A stretch of 41,295 bases of DNA from Streptomyces sp. GKU 895 (GTDB taxonomy: Bacteria; Actinomycetota; Actinomycetes; Streptomycetales; Streptomycetaceae): assembly GCA_002027195.1 (NCBI GenBank), contig MWJO01000080.1, positions 1 through 41,295 of the forward strand, in the 5' to 3' direction. Below the pieces are notes generated by a model, which saw nothing but the letters and a program-made list of their open reading frames with translations, had not been told where the DNA came from and ran no database searches. The translations under genes were made by a program, and so were the position numbers. Each line of letters begins with the position of its first letter. Position 1 is the first letter of the stretch. Shown here piece by piece: positions 33,434 to 41,295 of the stretch.

Positions 33434-34836
33434 CGGGCGGAAACCTCACCCTCGGCACCGGTCGCGAGCAGCGCAGCGGCGATGCTCTCCAGACCGACCG
33501 AACGGGACGCCTTCACGAGAACGACGTCCCCCGGGCGCAGCTCGCTGCGCAACAGGTCGACCGCCGCCTGTGCGTCGGACACGTGCACCGACTCCTCACC
33601 CCACGAACCCTCGTTATATGCGCCCAGTTGCAGCCAGGACGCTTCCCTGCCCCCGACCGCGACGAGCTTGCTGACGTTGAGCCGGACGGCGAGCCGTCCG
33701 ACCGCGTCGTGCTCGGCGAGCGCCTCGTCCCCGAGCTCGGCCATCTTGCCGAGCACCGCCCAGGTCCGCCGCCCCCGGCCCATGGCCACGAGCGCGCGCA
33801 GTGCGGCCCGCATGGATTCGGGGTTGGCGTTGTAGGCGTCGTTGACGACGGTCACGCCGTCCGGGCGCTCGGTGACCTCCATCCGCCAGCGGGAGAGGGA
33901 GCCCGCCTCGGAGAGCGCGGTGGCGATCTCTTCCGCGGACATGCCCAGCTCATGGGCGACGGCGGCCGCGGCGAGCGCGTTCGACACGTGGTGCTCACCG
34001 TACAGGCGCATGGTCACGTCACTGTCACCGGAGGGTGTGCGAAGCCTGAAGGCCGGCTGTCCCGTGTCCGTGAGTCTCACGTTCTCGGCGCGTACGTCCG
34101 CTTCGTCGGACTCTCCGAAAAGGATCACCTTCGCCTTCGTACGGGATGCCATGGCCCGTACGAGAGGATCGTCGGCGTTGAGGATCGCCGCACCGTCCTC
34201 CGGAAGTGCCTCGACGAGCTCGCCCTTGGCCTGCGCGATCTGCTCGCGGCCGCCGAACTCGCCGATGTGGGCGGTGCCGACGTTGAGGACGAGGCCGATC
34301 TTCGGAGGCGTCAGTTCGGCGAGGTAGCGGATGTGGCCGATGCCTCGGGCGCCCATCTCCAGCACGAGAAACTGCGTCTCCGCGGTGGCGGACAGGGCGG
34401 TCAGCGGGAGCCCGATCTCGTTGTTGAGCGAGCCCGGCGTCCACACGGTCGGCGCCTTGCGCTGGAGCACCTGGGCGATGAGGTCCTTGGTGCTGGTCTT
34501 GCCGGCCGAGCCGGTCAGGGCGACGAGGGTCGCGCCGAGCCGTCGTACGACCTCACGCGCGAGGGCGCCGATCGCGGTCTGGACGTCGTCCACGACGATC
34601 GCGGGCACGCCGACGGGGCGCGACGCCAGCACGGCGGCCGCGCCCGCCTCGACGACCTGCGCCGCGAAGTCGTGGCCGTCGACGCGCTCGCCGACGAAGG
34701 CGACGAAGAGACTGCCGGGCTCCACTTCTCGCGAGTCCCGGACCACCGGCCCGGTGACCTGGACGGACGGATCCGGTATGTCGTGCGTCTGCCCGCCGAC
34801 GACTGAGGCGATCTCGGCGAGAGAGAGGGCGATCAC
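33430..34836 (-). CDS. murF: MurF, UDP-MurNAc-tripeptide:D-Ala-D-Ala ligase
   Basis: The 468-residue Mur ligase adds D-Ala-D-Ala to complete the pentapeptide. It has a substrate-binding N-terminal domain (GSLFVAFVGERVDGHDF), the P-loop ALTGSAGKTSTKD, TPGSLNNEIGLP, EMGARGIGHI and the C-terminal VNDAYNANPESMRAAL. The start is GTG 34836 (VIALSLAEIA), with AGGGA seven bases upstream formed by the end of murE. Longer in-frame extensions lie inside murE and are disregarded. It begins 4 bases after the murE stop and overlaps mraY by 4 bases. Confidence 0.95.
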   Translation of the reverse strand: MIALSLAEIASVVGGQTHDIPDPSVQVTGPVVRDSREVEPGSLFVAFVGERVDGHDFAAQVVEAGAAAVLASRPVGVPAIVVDDVQTAIGALAREVVRRLGATLVALTGSAGKTSTKDLIAQVLQRKAPTVWTPGSLNNEIGLPLTALSATAETQFLVLEMGARGIGHIRYLAELTPPKIGLVLNVGTAHIGEFGGREQIAQAKGELVEALPEDGAAILNADDPLVRAMASRTKAKVILFGESDEADVRAENVRLTDTGQPAFRLRTPSGDSDVTMRLYGEHHVSNALAAAAVAHELGMSAEEIATALSEAGSLSRWRMEVTERPDGVTVVNDAYNANPESMRAALRALVAMGRGRRTWAVLGKMAELGDEALAEHDAVGRLAVRLNVSKLVAVGGREASWLQLGAYNEGSWGEESVHVSDAQAAVDLLRSELRPGDVVLVKASRSVGLESIAAALLATGAEGEVSAR

Positions 34837-34840
34837 AAGT

Positions 34841-36495
34841 TCATCCCTGGGTCTTCTGGATGGCTTCTCGAAGCACCTGGCGGTCGTCGAAGGGACGGAC
34901 CACCCCGGCGATGTCCTGGCCCTGCTCATGGCCCTTGCCCGCGACCAGCACGGTGTCTCCGGGCCGTGCTCGGGCGACGGCTGCGGCGATCGCGGCGGCC
35001 CGGTCCTCGAAGACCTGGACCTCGCCGCGCTCGTGTACTGGCACGGACGCCGCGCCCTCGAGCATGGTTGCGAGGATCGCGAGGGGGTCCTCGGAGCGGG
35101 GGTTGTCGGAGGTCAGTACGGCGGTGTCGGCGAGCCGTGCCACGGCGGCGCCCATCGGCGCGCGCTTGGTGCGGTCCCGGTCGCCGCCGCAGCCGAGCAC
35201 GACGTGCAGGCTGCCCTCGGTGACCTTGCGCAGCGCCTTGAGGACGGACTCGACGGCGTCGGTCTTGTGGGCGTAGTCCACGACCGCGAGATACGGCTGT
35301 CCGGCGTCCACGCGCTCCAGGCGCCCCGGCACGCCCGGTACCGCGGCGACCCCGTCGGCGGCGGTCTGCGGGTCGAGCCCGGCGGCGGCGAGGGCGGCGA
35401 TCGCGGCGAGGGTGTTGGCCACGTTGAAGGGGCCCGCCAGCGGCGACCTGGCGTGGATGCGCTCGCCGTCGGGGCCGATCACGGTGAACGTCGAGTCCAT
35501 CGGACCCACCTGGACGTTCTCCGCGCGCCAGTCGGCGTCGGGGTGGCCCTCGGCGGAGAAGGTGACGACCGGGACCGTGGCCTCGTGGACGAGGCGGCGG
35601 CCGTACTCGTCGTCGAGGTTGACGACGCCGAGTCTGCTGCGTTCCGGCGTGAAGAGCTGTGCCTTGGCCCGGAAGTAGTCCTCCATGTCGGAGTGGAACT
35701 CCATGTGTTCCGGGCTGAGGTTGGTGAAGACGCCGATGTCGAAGACGCAGCCGTCGACCCGGCCGAGGACCAGGGCGTGGCTGGAGACCTCCATCGCGAC
35801 GGCCTCGACGCCGCGTTCGCGCATGACCGCGAACAGGGCCTGGAGATCGGTGGCTTCGGGGGTGGTGCGCTCGGACTTGATGCGCTCGTCGCCGATCCGC
35901 ATCTCGACCGTGCCGATCAGACCGGTGTTGTTCTTGGTCTTCAGGCCGCCCTCGACGAGGTAGGCGGTGGTGGTCTTGCCGGAGGTGCCGGTGATGCCGA
36001 TCTGGAGCAGGTCGCGGCCCGGGTGGCCGTAGATGGTGGCCGCCAGTTCGCCCATCCGCGCGCGCGGTCGTCCACGACCAGGACCGGCAGACCGGTCGCC
36101 GCGGCGCGCTCGGCGCCGGTCGGGTCGGTGAGCACGGCGACCGCGCCGAGGCCGGCGGCCTGGGTGACGAAGTCGGCGCCGTGCAGGCGGGCGCCCGGGA
36201 GGGCGGCGTACAGGTCGCCGGGGCGGACCGCGCGCGAGTCATGGGTGATGCCCGTGACCTCGGCGGTGCTGTCCGGCTGCGCGGCACCCAGCTGATCGGC
36301 GAGTTCCGCGAGGGGTGTTGCGGAGACCCGGACCGGCCGGGGCGGTCCCGGATATGTCACGGGATGGCCCTTCTGGGTGGTTTGGGACTGATCAGCGTGT
36401 GGCACGGCGGTGAGCGTACCGGTCACCCCCGCTCCGGAGCGAAGTGAGGGCGCGGACGTGCTCTGGTTCCCGGGATCGGGAGTGATCGTTGTCAC
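34841..36495 (-). CDS. murE: MurE, UDP-MurNAc-dipeptide:diaminopimelate ligase, with an apparent frame break
   Basis: MurE adds diaminopimelate as the third peptide residue. The N-terminal domain (TGITHDSRAVRPGDLYAALPG) is in one frame and the remainder, including the P-loop ITGTSGKTTTAYL, in another. Restoring one base near 36066/36067 gives LVVDDPRARMGELAATIYGHPG and a 551-residue protein. DNPRSEDP near the C-terminus is the signature of DAP-adding (not lysine-adding) enzymes, fitting the LL-DAP wall of streptomycetes. GTG 36495 has AGGA about 8 bases upstream. The N-terminal 45 residues before TYPGPPRPVRVSA look unstructured. The gene is essential, so a true frameshift is very unlikely. 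Confidence 0.92.
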
Positions 36496-36522
36496 GAGGT
36501 GGTTCCTGGCTGCTCGTACTGA

Positions 36523-38465
36523 TCAGGGTGTGAAGGTGACGGGAAGGGAGGCGGACTTGGTTCCCGTCGGGGGGACCTGGAGGGTCTTCAGGGCGAACTC
36601 CATGACCTGCTTGTAGACGGGGCCGCAGATCTGGCCGCCGAAGTAACTGCCCTTGGTGGCGTTCTGGATCGCGCAGTACACAGTGATGCGGGGGCTGTCG
36701 GCGGGCGCGAACCCGGCGAACGACGAGGTGTAGCCGCGGTACCTGCCGGTGGCCGGATCCACACGGTTGGCCGTACCCGTCTTGCCTGCGACCCGGTACC
36801 CCGGAATGCGCGCCTTGGCACCGGTGCCCGCCTCGTCGTCCACGACCGACTCCAGCATCTGGGCGAGGGTCTTCGCCGTCTTCTCGCTGATCACCCTTGA
36901 CTTCTTGGGCTTCGCGGCAGGTGCGAAGCGTCCGTCGGGTCCCTGCGTGCCGCGCACCAGAGTGGGTTCGACGCGGACGCCGCCGTTGGCGATCGTCGAG
37001 TAGACGGAGGTGGCCTGCATCGCGTTGAGGGAGACGCCCTGGCCGAAAGGAATCGTGTACTGCTGCGAGGTCGACCAGTCCTGGGGCGCGGCGAGGATGC
37101 CCTTCGTCTCGCCGGGGAAGTCCAGGCCGCTGTAGCTGCCGAGGCCGAACTTGCGCAGGTAGGAGTAGAGGACCCGGTTGGACTGGGCCTGGGTCTTGCC
37201 GAGTTGGCCGGTCGCCAGGATGGTGCCGATGTTGCTGGACATGGCGAGCACGCCGTTGAGCGTGAGGTACCAGGTCTTGTGGTCGACGTCGTCCTTGAAG
37301 AGCCGGTCGCCGCGGTGCAGCCGGTTCGGCACGGTGACGTGCGTCAGCGGCGTCGCGACGTTCTCCTCCAGCACGGCGGCCATCGACATGACCTTGGCGG
37401 TGGAGCCGGGCTCGTAGGCGTCCTCCACGGCCCAGTTGTGCAGGGTGCCGGGGTCGGCCTGGGAGAGGTCACCGGGGTCGAAGCCGGGCGAGTTGGCCAT
37501 CGCGAGGATCTCGCCGGTCCTCGTGTCCTGCACTATCACGTACCCGCGGTCCGCCTTGGACTTGCGTACCTGCTCGGTGATGGCGTTCTGCGCGGCCCAC
37601 TGGATGTCGCGGTCGATGGTGAGCTCGACGTCGCTGCCGGGCACGGCGGGCGTCTCCGTGGAGCCCGCGGTCGGGACCTGCCGGCCGCCGGACTGGGCGT
37701 AGCGGATCTTGCCGTCCTTGCCGGACAGCAGTGTGTTCAGCTTCTGCTCGATCCCGCCGCCGCCCTTGCCGTCGGCGTTGACCCAGCCCAGTATCCCGGC
37801 GGCGAGATCGCCGTTCGGGTACACGCGCTTGCTGGTGGCCACGGCGAAGACACCGGCGAGGACGTTGACCCCGGTGCCGTCCTCGGCCTTCGTCGCGAGC
37901 GCGCTCTTGAGGTCCTTGATCTGCTTCCAGACCTGCGGCGTCTGCCGTCCGGCGAGCTTGACGTACTGCCCCTTGGTGCGGAGCTTGCGGGTCAGGTCGG
38001 CCTGCTCCTGCCCGAGGATCGGGGCGAGCAGCGCGGCGGCCTGCTCGGGCCCGTCGTCGATCTTGAGCTGCTTGCGCTTGAAGAGCGTGGGGTCGGCCGT
38101 GATGTCGTACGCGTCCACGCTGGTCGCGAGGGCCACGCCGGCGCGGTCGGTGATCTGGCCGCGCTCGGCGGTCAGGGTATAGCCGACGTACCGGTTCTGC
38201 TCGGCCTTGGCGGCGTAGGTGCTCGCGTCGACGGCCTGGACCTGGAGGAGCCGGACCGCGAAGGCGATCAGGACGAGGGAGGCCGAGCCGACCATGCGCA
38301 GCCGGGGCCGGGGCTGCCGAGCCGGATCTGGCGGGGCCGTGGCGCGGGGCCGCGGGCGGCGCCGCCGGGCGGGCCGGGCGGGGCCAGCGGGGCGCCGACG
38401 GCCGGGGGCGGGCCTGGCGGGTCCGGCACGGCGGCGCGGCGGTTCCTGTCGGACACTTCCGTCAC
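36523..38465 (-). CDS. ftsI: FtsI (PBP3), septal transpeptidase, with an apparent frame break
   Basis: This class B penicillin-binding protein crosslinks septal peptidoglycan with FtsW. The N-terminus TEVSDRNRRAAVPDPP and the Pro/Arg-rich cytoplasmic part are in one frame. The TM helix (SLVLIAFAVRLLQV) and everything after are in another. Adding one base at the G-run 38310-38313 yields RLGSPRPRLRMVGSA and about 647 residues. The transpeptidase motifs are STAK (about 37394-37405), SSN (about 37230-37240) and KTGT (about 36772-36783). The GTG start at 38465 overlaps an in-frame-for-ftsL stop (GTGA). Because of the missing base, an uninterrupted 833-codon frame misleadingly fuses most of ftsL to ftsI. 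Confidence 0.92.
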
Positions 38466-39012
38466 CTGCCGGGGGTCGGGGGTCGCGGAGGACGGTTCGG
38501 TGGAGGGCGTGACTGCGGGGGTGGCGGTGGCTGCGGCCGTGGCGGTGGCTGCGGCCGTGGGCGTCGGGGACGGCGGCCGGGACGGGCATCGCCTCGGGGG
38601 GCCGTACGACCTGGACCGCGGACTGCTCCGCGGCGGCGCTCGGGACGCCCCTGACGGTGCCGTTCGGGTCGAGGAAGGCCGGGTCTCCGCCGGGGACCAT
38701 GCCGAGCTCGCGGGCGCGGCGCTGGAGGGCGTCGGGGGCGGAGTAGGCGTCGATGTCGCGCTGGAGGGCCTGTTCCTGGTCGGTGAGGCTCTTGGTCTCC
38801 TTCTGCAGGTCGTCGAGTTTGAACGACCCTTCGCTGAGCGCGGAGTTCAGCACCAGGAGCCCGATGAGGCCGCCGCCCAGAAGGAGCACGACGAGGAGCA
38901 CGAAGGGGGTGCGGGCGGCCTGGCCGGAACCGGGCCGGCCGGAGCCGGAATGGGGTGGGAAGAGCCGCGCGAGCCGAGCCGCCCGCCCCCTCAGTTCGGG
39001 TTTCCTGCTCAC
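38462..39012 (-). CDS. ftsL: FtsL-like septum formation initiator, frame uncertain at the C-terminus
   Basis: The protein has a basic N-terminus (SRKPELRGRAARLARLF), one TM helix (FVLLVVLLLGGGLIGLLVL) and a coiled coil (DDLQKETKSLTDQEQALQRDIDAY, region about 62-85) ending LGMVPGGDPAFL. This is the standard FtsL/DivIC layout that binds FtsQ and activates FtsW/FtsI. GTG 39012 has AGGAG about 4-5 bases upstream; GTG 39024 overlapping rsmH is an alternative. The natural stop, overlapping the ftsI GTG at 38462, is in a different frame from the N-terminal part. One missing base, somewhere in the Pro/Ala/Thr-rich segment 38470-38600, would restore a protein of about 183 residues. The third frame there also looks coding-like, so the exact repair is unresolved. 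Confidence 0.85.
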
Positions 39013-39020
39013 TCCGCTCC

Positions 39021-39977
39021 TCACTCGATGTCCGCCCTGATCCGCTCGGCGCCACGCAGTCTCGCGGGGGCGGCCCTCCGGTTCTCGGCGACCTCTTCCT
39101 CGGTGGGAAGTTCGGCACCGCGCGTGAGCAGCTTGAGCCGCGGCTGGTACTGCTCGGGGATCACCGGGAGGCCGGGGGGCGCGGTGTTGGCGGCGCCGGC
39201 CGCGAACACCTGCTTCACCAGCCGGTCCTCCAGCGAGTGGTACGACAGCACGGCGATCCGTCCGCCGACGCCGAGGGCCTTCACGGCGGCCGGGATCGCC
39301 CGCTCCAGGACGGAGAGTTCGCCGTTGACCTCGATGCGCAGCGCCTGGAAGGTGCGCTTGGCCGGGTTGCCCCCGGTGCGCTTGGCGGCCTGCGGCAGGG
39401 AGTCCCGGATCAGCTCGACGAGCCGCGCGCTGTTGCTGAACGGCTCCTTCTCGCGCTCGCGCACGATCGCGGCCACGATCCGCTTGGCTTGCTTCTCCTC
39501 GCCGTACGCCCGCAGGATCCGCACCAGTTCGCCCGGCGGGTAGGTGTTGAGGACCTCGGCGGCGCTGATGCCAGTCGTCTGGTCCATGCGCATGTCGAGC
39601 GGGGCGTCCTGGGCGTAGGCGAAGCCGCGGTCGGCCTCGTCGAGCTGCATGGAGGAGACGCCGAGGTCGAACAGGACGCCCTGGACGTGCGGGATGCGGA
39701 GTCGCTCGAGAACCTCCGGAAGCTCGTCGTAGACCGCGTGGACGAGCGTCGCGCGCTCGCCGTAGGGCGCGAGGCGCTCGCCGGACAGGCGCAGGGCCTC
39801 CTTGTCGCGGTCGAGGGCGACGAGGCGGGCCTCGGGGAACTGCTGGAGGAGGGCCTCGCTGTGGCCGCCGAGACCGAGGGTGCAGTCGACGACGACCGCT
39901 CCGGGGGCCCGCAGGGCGGGGGCCAACATGTCCAGGCAGCGCTGGAGCATCACCGGGACATGTCGCGTGTTGCTCAA
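39021..39977 (-). CDS. rsmH: RsmH (MraW), 16S rRNA m4C1402 N4-methyltransferase
   Basis: The 318-residue SAM-dependent methyltransferase modifies C1402 in the 16S decoding centre. The N-terminus RHVPVMLQRCLDML is typical. The SAM site is VVDCTLGLGGHSEALL with LVALDRDKEAL. FDLGVSSMQLDEADRGFAY, RTFQALRIEVNGEL and the C-terminal YHSLEDRLVK complete the family set. The start is TTG 39977, with AGAGGG upstream; no ATG or GTG fits the conserved N-terminus better. It is the first gene of the leftward dcw cluster. Its stop nearly touches ftsL. Confidence 0.95.
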   Translation of the reverse strand: MSNTRHVPVMLQRCLDMLAPALRAPGAVVVDCTLGLGGHSEALLQQFPEARLVALDRDKEALRLSGERLAPYGERATLVHAVYDELPEVLERLRIPHVQGVLFDLGVSSMQLDEADRGFAYAQDAPLDMRMDQTTGISAAEVLNTYPPGELVRILRAYGEEKQAKRIVAAIVREREKEPFSNSARLVELIRDSLPQAAKRTGGNPAKRTFQALRIEVNGELSVLERAIPAAVKALGVGGRIAVLSYHSLEDRLVKQVFAAGAANTAPPGLPVIPEQYQPRLKLLTRGAELPTEEEVAENRRAAPARLRGAERIRADIE

Positions 39978-40061
39978 GGGGCCCTCTCAGGTCCGGCGGG
40001 CCGTACGCACCGCCGGGTCCCCGCCCGCTCGTGAAGGGGAGGCCTGCCGGCGCCGGAAGCG

Positions 40062-40157
40062 TCAGCCGGCCGGGAGCGGGAGGAGGCCGAGCCGTACGTA
40101 CGCGCCGCGCGCGTGGGGAGATCCGGTGACTGCGCCGGTTTCTCCTGGGGAATTCAT
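40062..40157 (-). CDS. Possible short leader ORF upstream of rsmH
   Basis: A 31-residue frame (MNSPGETGAVTGSPHARGAY...) starts at ATG 40157, about 30 bases beyond the predicted transcription start, and ends at 40062. It has no clear ribosome-binding site and no recognisable similarity. It may be chance; it is listed because it falls in the otherwise gene-free 397-base gap 39978-40374, which contains no mraZ. Confidence 0.2.
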   Translation of the reverse strand: MNSPGETGAVTGSPHARGAYVRLGLLPLPAG

Positions 40158-40191
40158 GCCAGCAGGGAGACCTCGCCTCCCGCTTCGCGCC

Positions 40192-40219
40192 ACTTTAGTC
40201 CACGGTGTCTCGCGGTCAA
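40192..40219 (-). promoter_or_regulatory. Promoter of the dcw cluster
   Basis: On the minus strand TTGACC (40214-40219), a 16-base spacer and TAAAGT (40192-40197) match the principal (HrdB-type) sigma consensus well. Transcription would begin near 40185, giving a leader of about 200 bases before rsmH. Confidence 0.65.
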
Positions 40220-40374
40220 TCAACCGGCCTGCGCGTCGCGGCGGGGCATCGGGTCGAGGCGTCCGACGGCGGGAAATCACCCGCTCGGGCGTACCCCGCC
40301 ACCCCTGTGGCTTACCTCACACAGAGAGCGTGATGACGGCCTTTTTCCCTTCTCACCGGAGGACCGGACCAGCT

Positions 40375-40941
40375 GTGACCAGTAACGTCGTCACCATGAC
40401 GACTTCTGCATCCGCCGCCACCGCATCCGAAGGCGCCATACGTACCGGCGCCGTCACCGACCGGCTCGTCGCCGCGAACGAGCGGTACGCCGCCGCGTTC
40501 ACCGACCCCGGCATGGACGCCCGCCCCGTTCTGCACGTGGCCGTCGTGGCGTGCATGGACGCCCGTCTCGACCTGCACGCCGCACTCGGCCTGGAGCTCG
40601 GTGACTGTCACACCATCCGCAACGCGGGCGGTGTGGTCACCGACGACGTGATCCGGTCCCTCACCATCAGCCAGCACAAGCTGGGCACCCGCAGCATCGT
40701 GCTGATCCACCACACCGGCTGCGGTCTGGAGGCGATCACCGAGGACTTCCGCACCGAGCTGGAGATGGAGGTCGGCCAGCGCCCCGCCTGGGCCGTGGAG
40801 TCCTTCCGGGACGTCGACCAGGACGTACGCCAGTCCATGCAACGGGTGCGCACCAACCCGTTCCTGCTGCACACCGACGACGTGCGCGGCTTCGTCTTCG
40901 ACGTGAAGACCGGCCTGCTGCGCGAGATCGACCCCGCCTGA
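40375..40941 (+). CDS. Beta-class carbonic anhydrase
   Basis: The protein interconverts CO2 and bicarbonate. The zinc ligands and catalytic dyad of the beta class are visible: ACMDARLD (Cys-x-Asp-x-Arg), and IHHTGCG (His-x-x-Cys). The conserved IRNAGG lies between them. Starting at GTG 40375 gives 188 residues. That start follows GGAGG at 40358-40362 with a rather long 12-base gap. ATG 40396, with no Shine-Dalgarno, is an equally credible start seven codons later. No signal peptide is present, so it is cytoplasmic. It is divergent from the dcw cluster, which may share its upstream region. Confidence 0.92.
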   Translation: MTSNVVTMTTSASAATASEGAIRTGAVTDRLVAANERYAAAFTDPGMDARPVLHVAVVACMDARLDLHAALGLELGDCHTIRNAGGVVTDDVIRSLTISQHKLGTRSIVLIHHTGCGLEAITEDFRTELEMEVGQRPAWAVESFRDVDQDVRQSMQRVRTNPFLLHTDDVRGFVFDVKTGLLREIDPA

Positions 40942-41191
40942 CCCCCGTGAGCCGCCCTCCGAAGCTGTCGTTCTCCTGTTGATTTCCGGTTGCGGGCTAC
41001 CCAAAGGGTCGCAAGCCCTGACAAATCGCAGGCAGTTGTCCACAGGCGAGTGACACGAATCGGTAACGGCAGCAAGAATGCGGGGATGGACGTCGCGCGG
41101 AACCATTTCCGCGTGGTGTCCGTGATTCGGGGTGGGCCGGTCCGCAACGCAGAGCGTCGGCCCGGAGAAAGAACGGGCCGAGGAGGGCCGG
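40942..41191. other. Intergenic region before the MoxR-type gene, no gene seen
   Basis: No coding frame with streptomycete codon use or a ribosome-binding site is visible. A 39-codon ATG frame from 41086 running into the next gene lacks a Shine-Dalgarno and is disregarded. The stretch presumably holds the promoter of the following operon; TTGTCC at about 41036 is a weak -35 candidate. Confidence 0.5.
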
Positions 41192-41295
41192 GTGACGACC
41201 TATGACGATCGAGCGAGCCTCACTGATCTGACTGCCACTGTGGAGCGAGTCCGCAGTTCGGTGGAGGGTGTGATCGAGGGCAAGCCCGAGGTCGT
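41192..41295 (+). CDS. MoxR-type AAA+ ATPase, 5' end only
   Basis: The GTG at 41192 follows AGGAGGG (41181-41187). Only 34 codons lie in the window (TTYDDRASLTDLTATVERV, then a VEGVIEGKPEV end). This resembles the N-terminal helix of MoxR ATPases, which precedes the P-loop. In streptomycetes a moxR-DUF58-transglutaminase operon follows the dcw cluster, so position supports the call. MoxR proteins act as chaperone-like ATPases; the function here is not deducible from the fragment. Confidence 0.7.
   Translation, partial: MTTYDDRASLTDLTATVERVRSSVEGVIEGKPEV

Noticed and set aside
30945..33458. 837-codon frame joining an Arg/Pro-rich N-terminus to MurD
   Set aside because: The N-terminal part is out-of-frame mraY. 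murD starts at the GTGA overlap with mraY.
41086..41205. 39-codon ATG frame before the MoxR gene
   Set aside because: No ribosome-binding site, and it overlaps the well-supported GTG start of the ATPase.

Overview
The window comes from a high-GC actinomycete, almost certainly a Streptomyces. Coding GC is concentrated at third codon positions, and GTG and TTG starts and 4-base stop/start overlaps are frequent. The gene order matches the streptomycete segment from dnaE1 through ileS to the division and cell-wall (dcw) cluster. It is conserved chromosomal core and not a genomic island: I see no integrase, transposase, tRNA, CRISPR array or phage gene.

Left part (1-18.4 kb). A truncated NYN-domain gene is followed by a 54-codon protein and DNA polymerase III alpha (dnaE, minus strand). 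Next comes a plus-strand run: a DUF2252 protein, a decayed or mis-sequenced membrane-protein gene, a membrane-anchored thioredoxin-fold protein, a Tat-exported PhoD-type phosphatase and a secreted M43-type zinc metalloprotease. A dienelactone-hydrolase-like protein, an MscS-type channel, a short-chain dehydrogenase and a CPA1 Na+/H+ antiporter follow. A minus-strand group then carries a GNAT acetyltransferase overlapping an RluD-type pseudouridine synthase, the lipoprotein signal peptidase lspA, and a DksA/TraR zinc-finger protein with a long Lys/Ala/Thr tail.

Middle (18.6-22.3 kb). ileS is read rightward behind a T-box leader with an AUC specifier and a sequestered Shine-Dalgarno. Two strong hairpins separate it from the convergent division cluster.

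Right part (22.3-41.3 kb). The dcw cluster is read leftward from a good -35/-10 promoter near 40.2 kb: rsmH, ftsL, ftsI, murE, murF, mraY, murD, ftsW, murG, ftsQ, ftsZ, ylmD, ylmE, sepF, ylmG and divIVA. Many neighbours overlap by 4 bases (GTGA or ATGA), indicating translational coupling. Mur enzymes and MraY/MurG make lipid II. FtsW and FtsI polymerise septal wall, FtsQ/L/Z and SepF build the Z-ring, and DivIVA directs polar growth. No mraZ is visible upstream of rsmH. A beta-class carbonic anhydrase and the first codons of a MoxR-type ATPase close the window.

The most striking property is quality-related. At least eight genes (NYN, membrane protein, SDR, ftsZ, ftsQ, murE, ftsI, ftsL) carry reading-frame breaks, nearly all explained by one missing base in a GC-rich run. 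Because murE is essential, uncorrected sequencing indels are the likeliest cause. Frame-broken genes are given below at their restored extents. I found no convincing new biological system. The best regulatory leads are a perfect palindrome abutting the PhoD start, the ileS T-box, an inverted repeat in the ftsZ promoter region, and a duplicated 3' end of the SDR gene.
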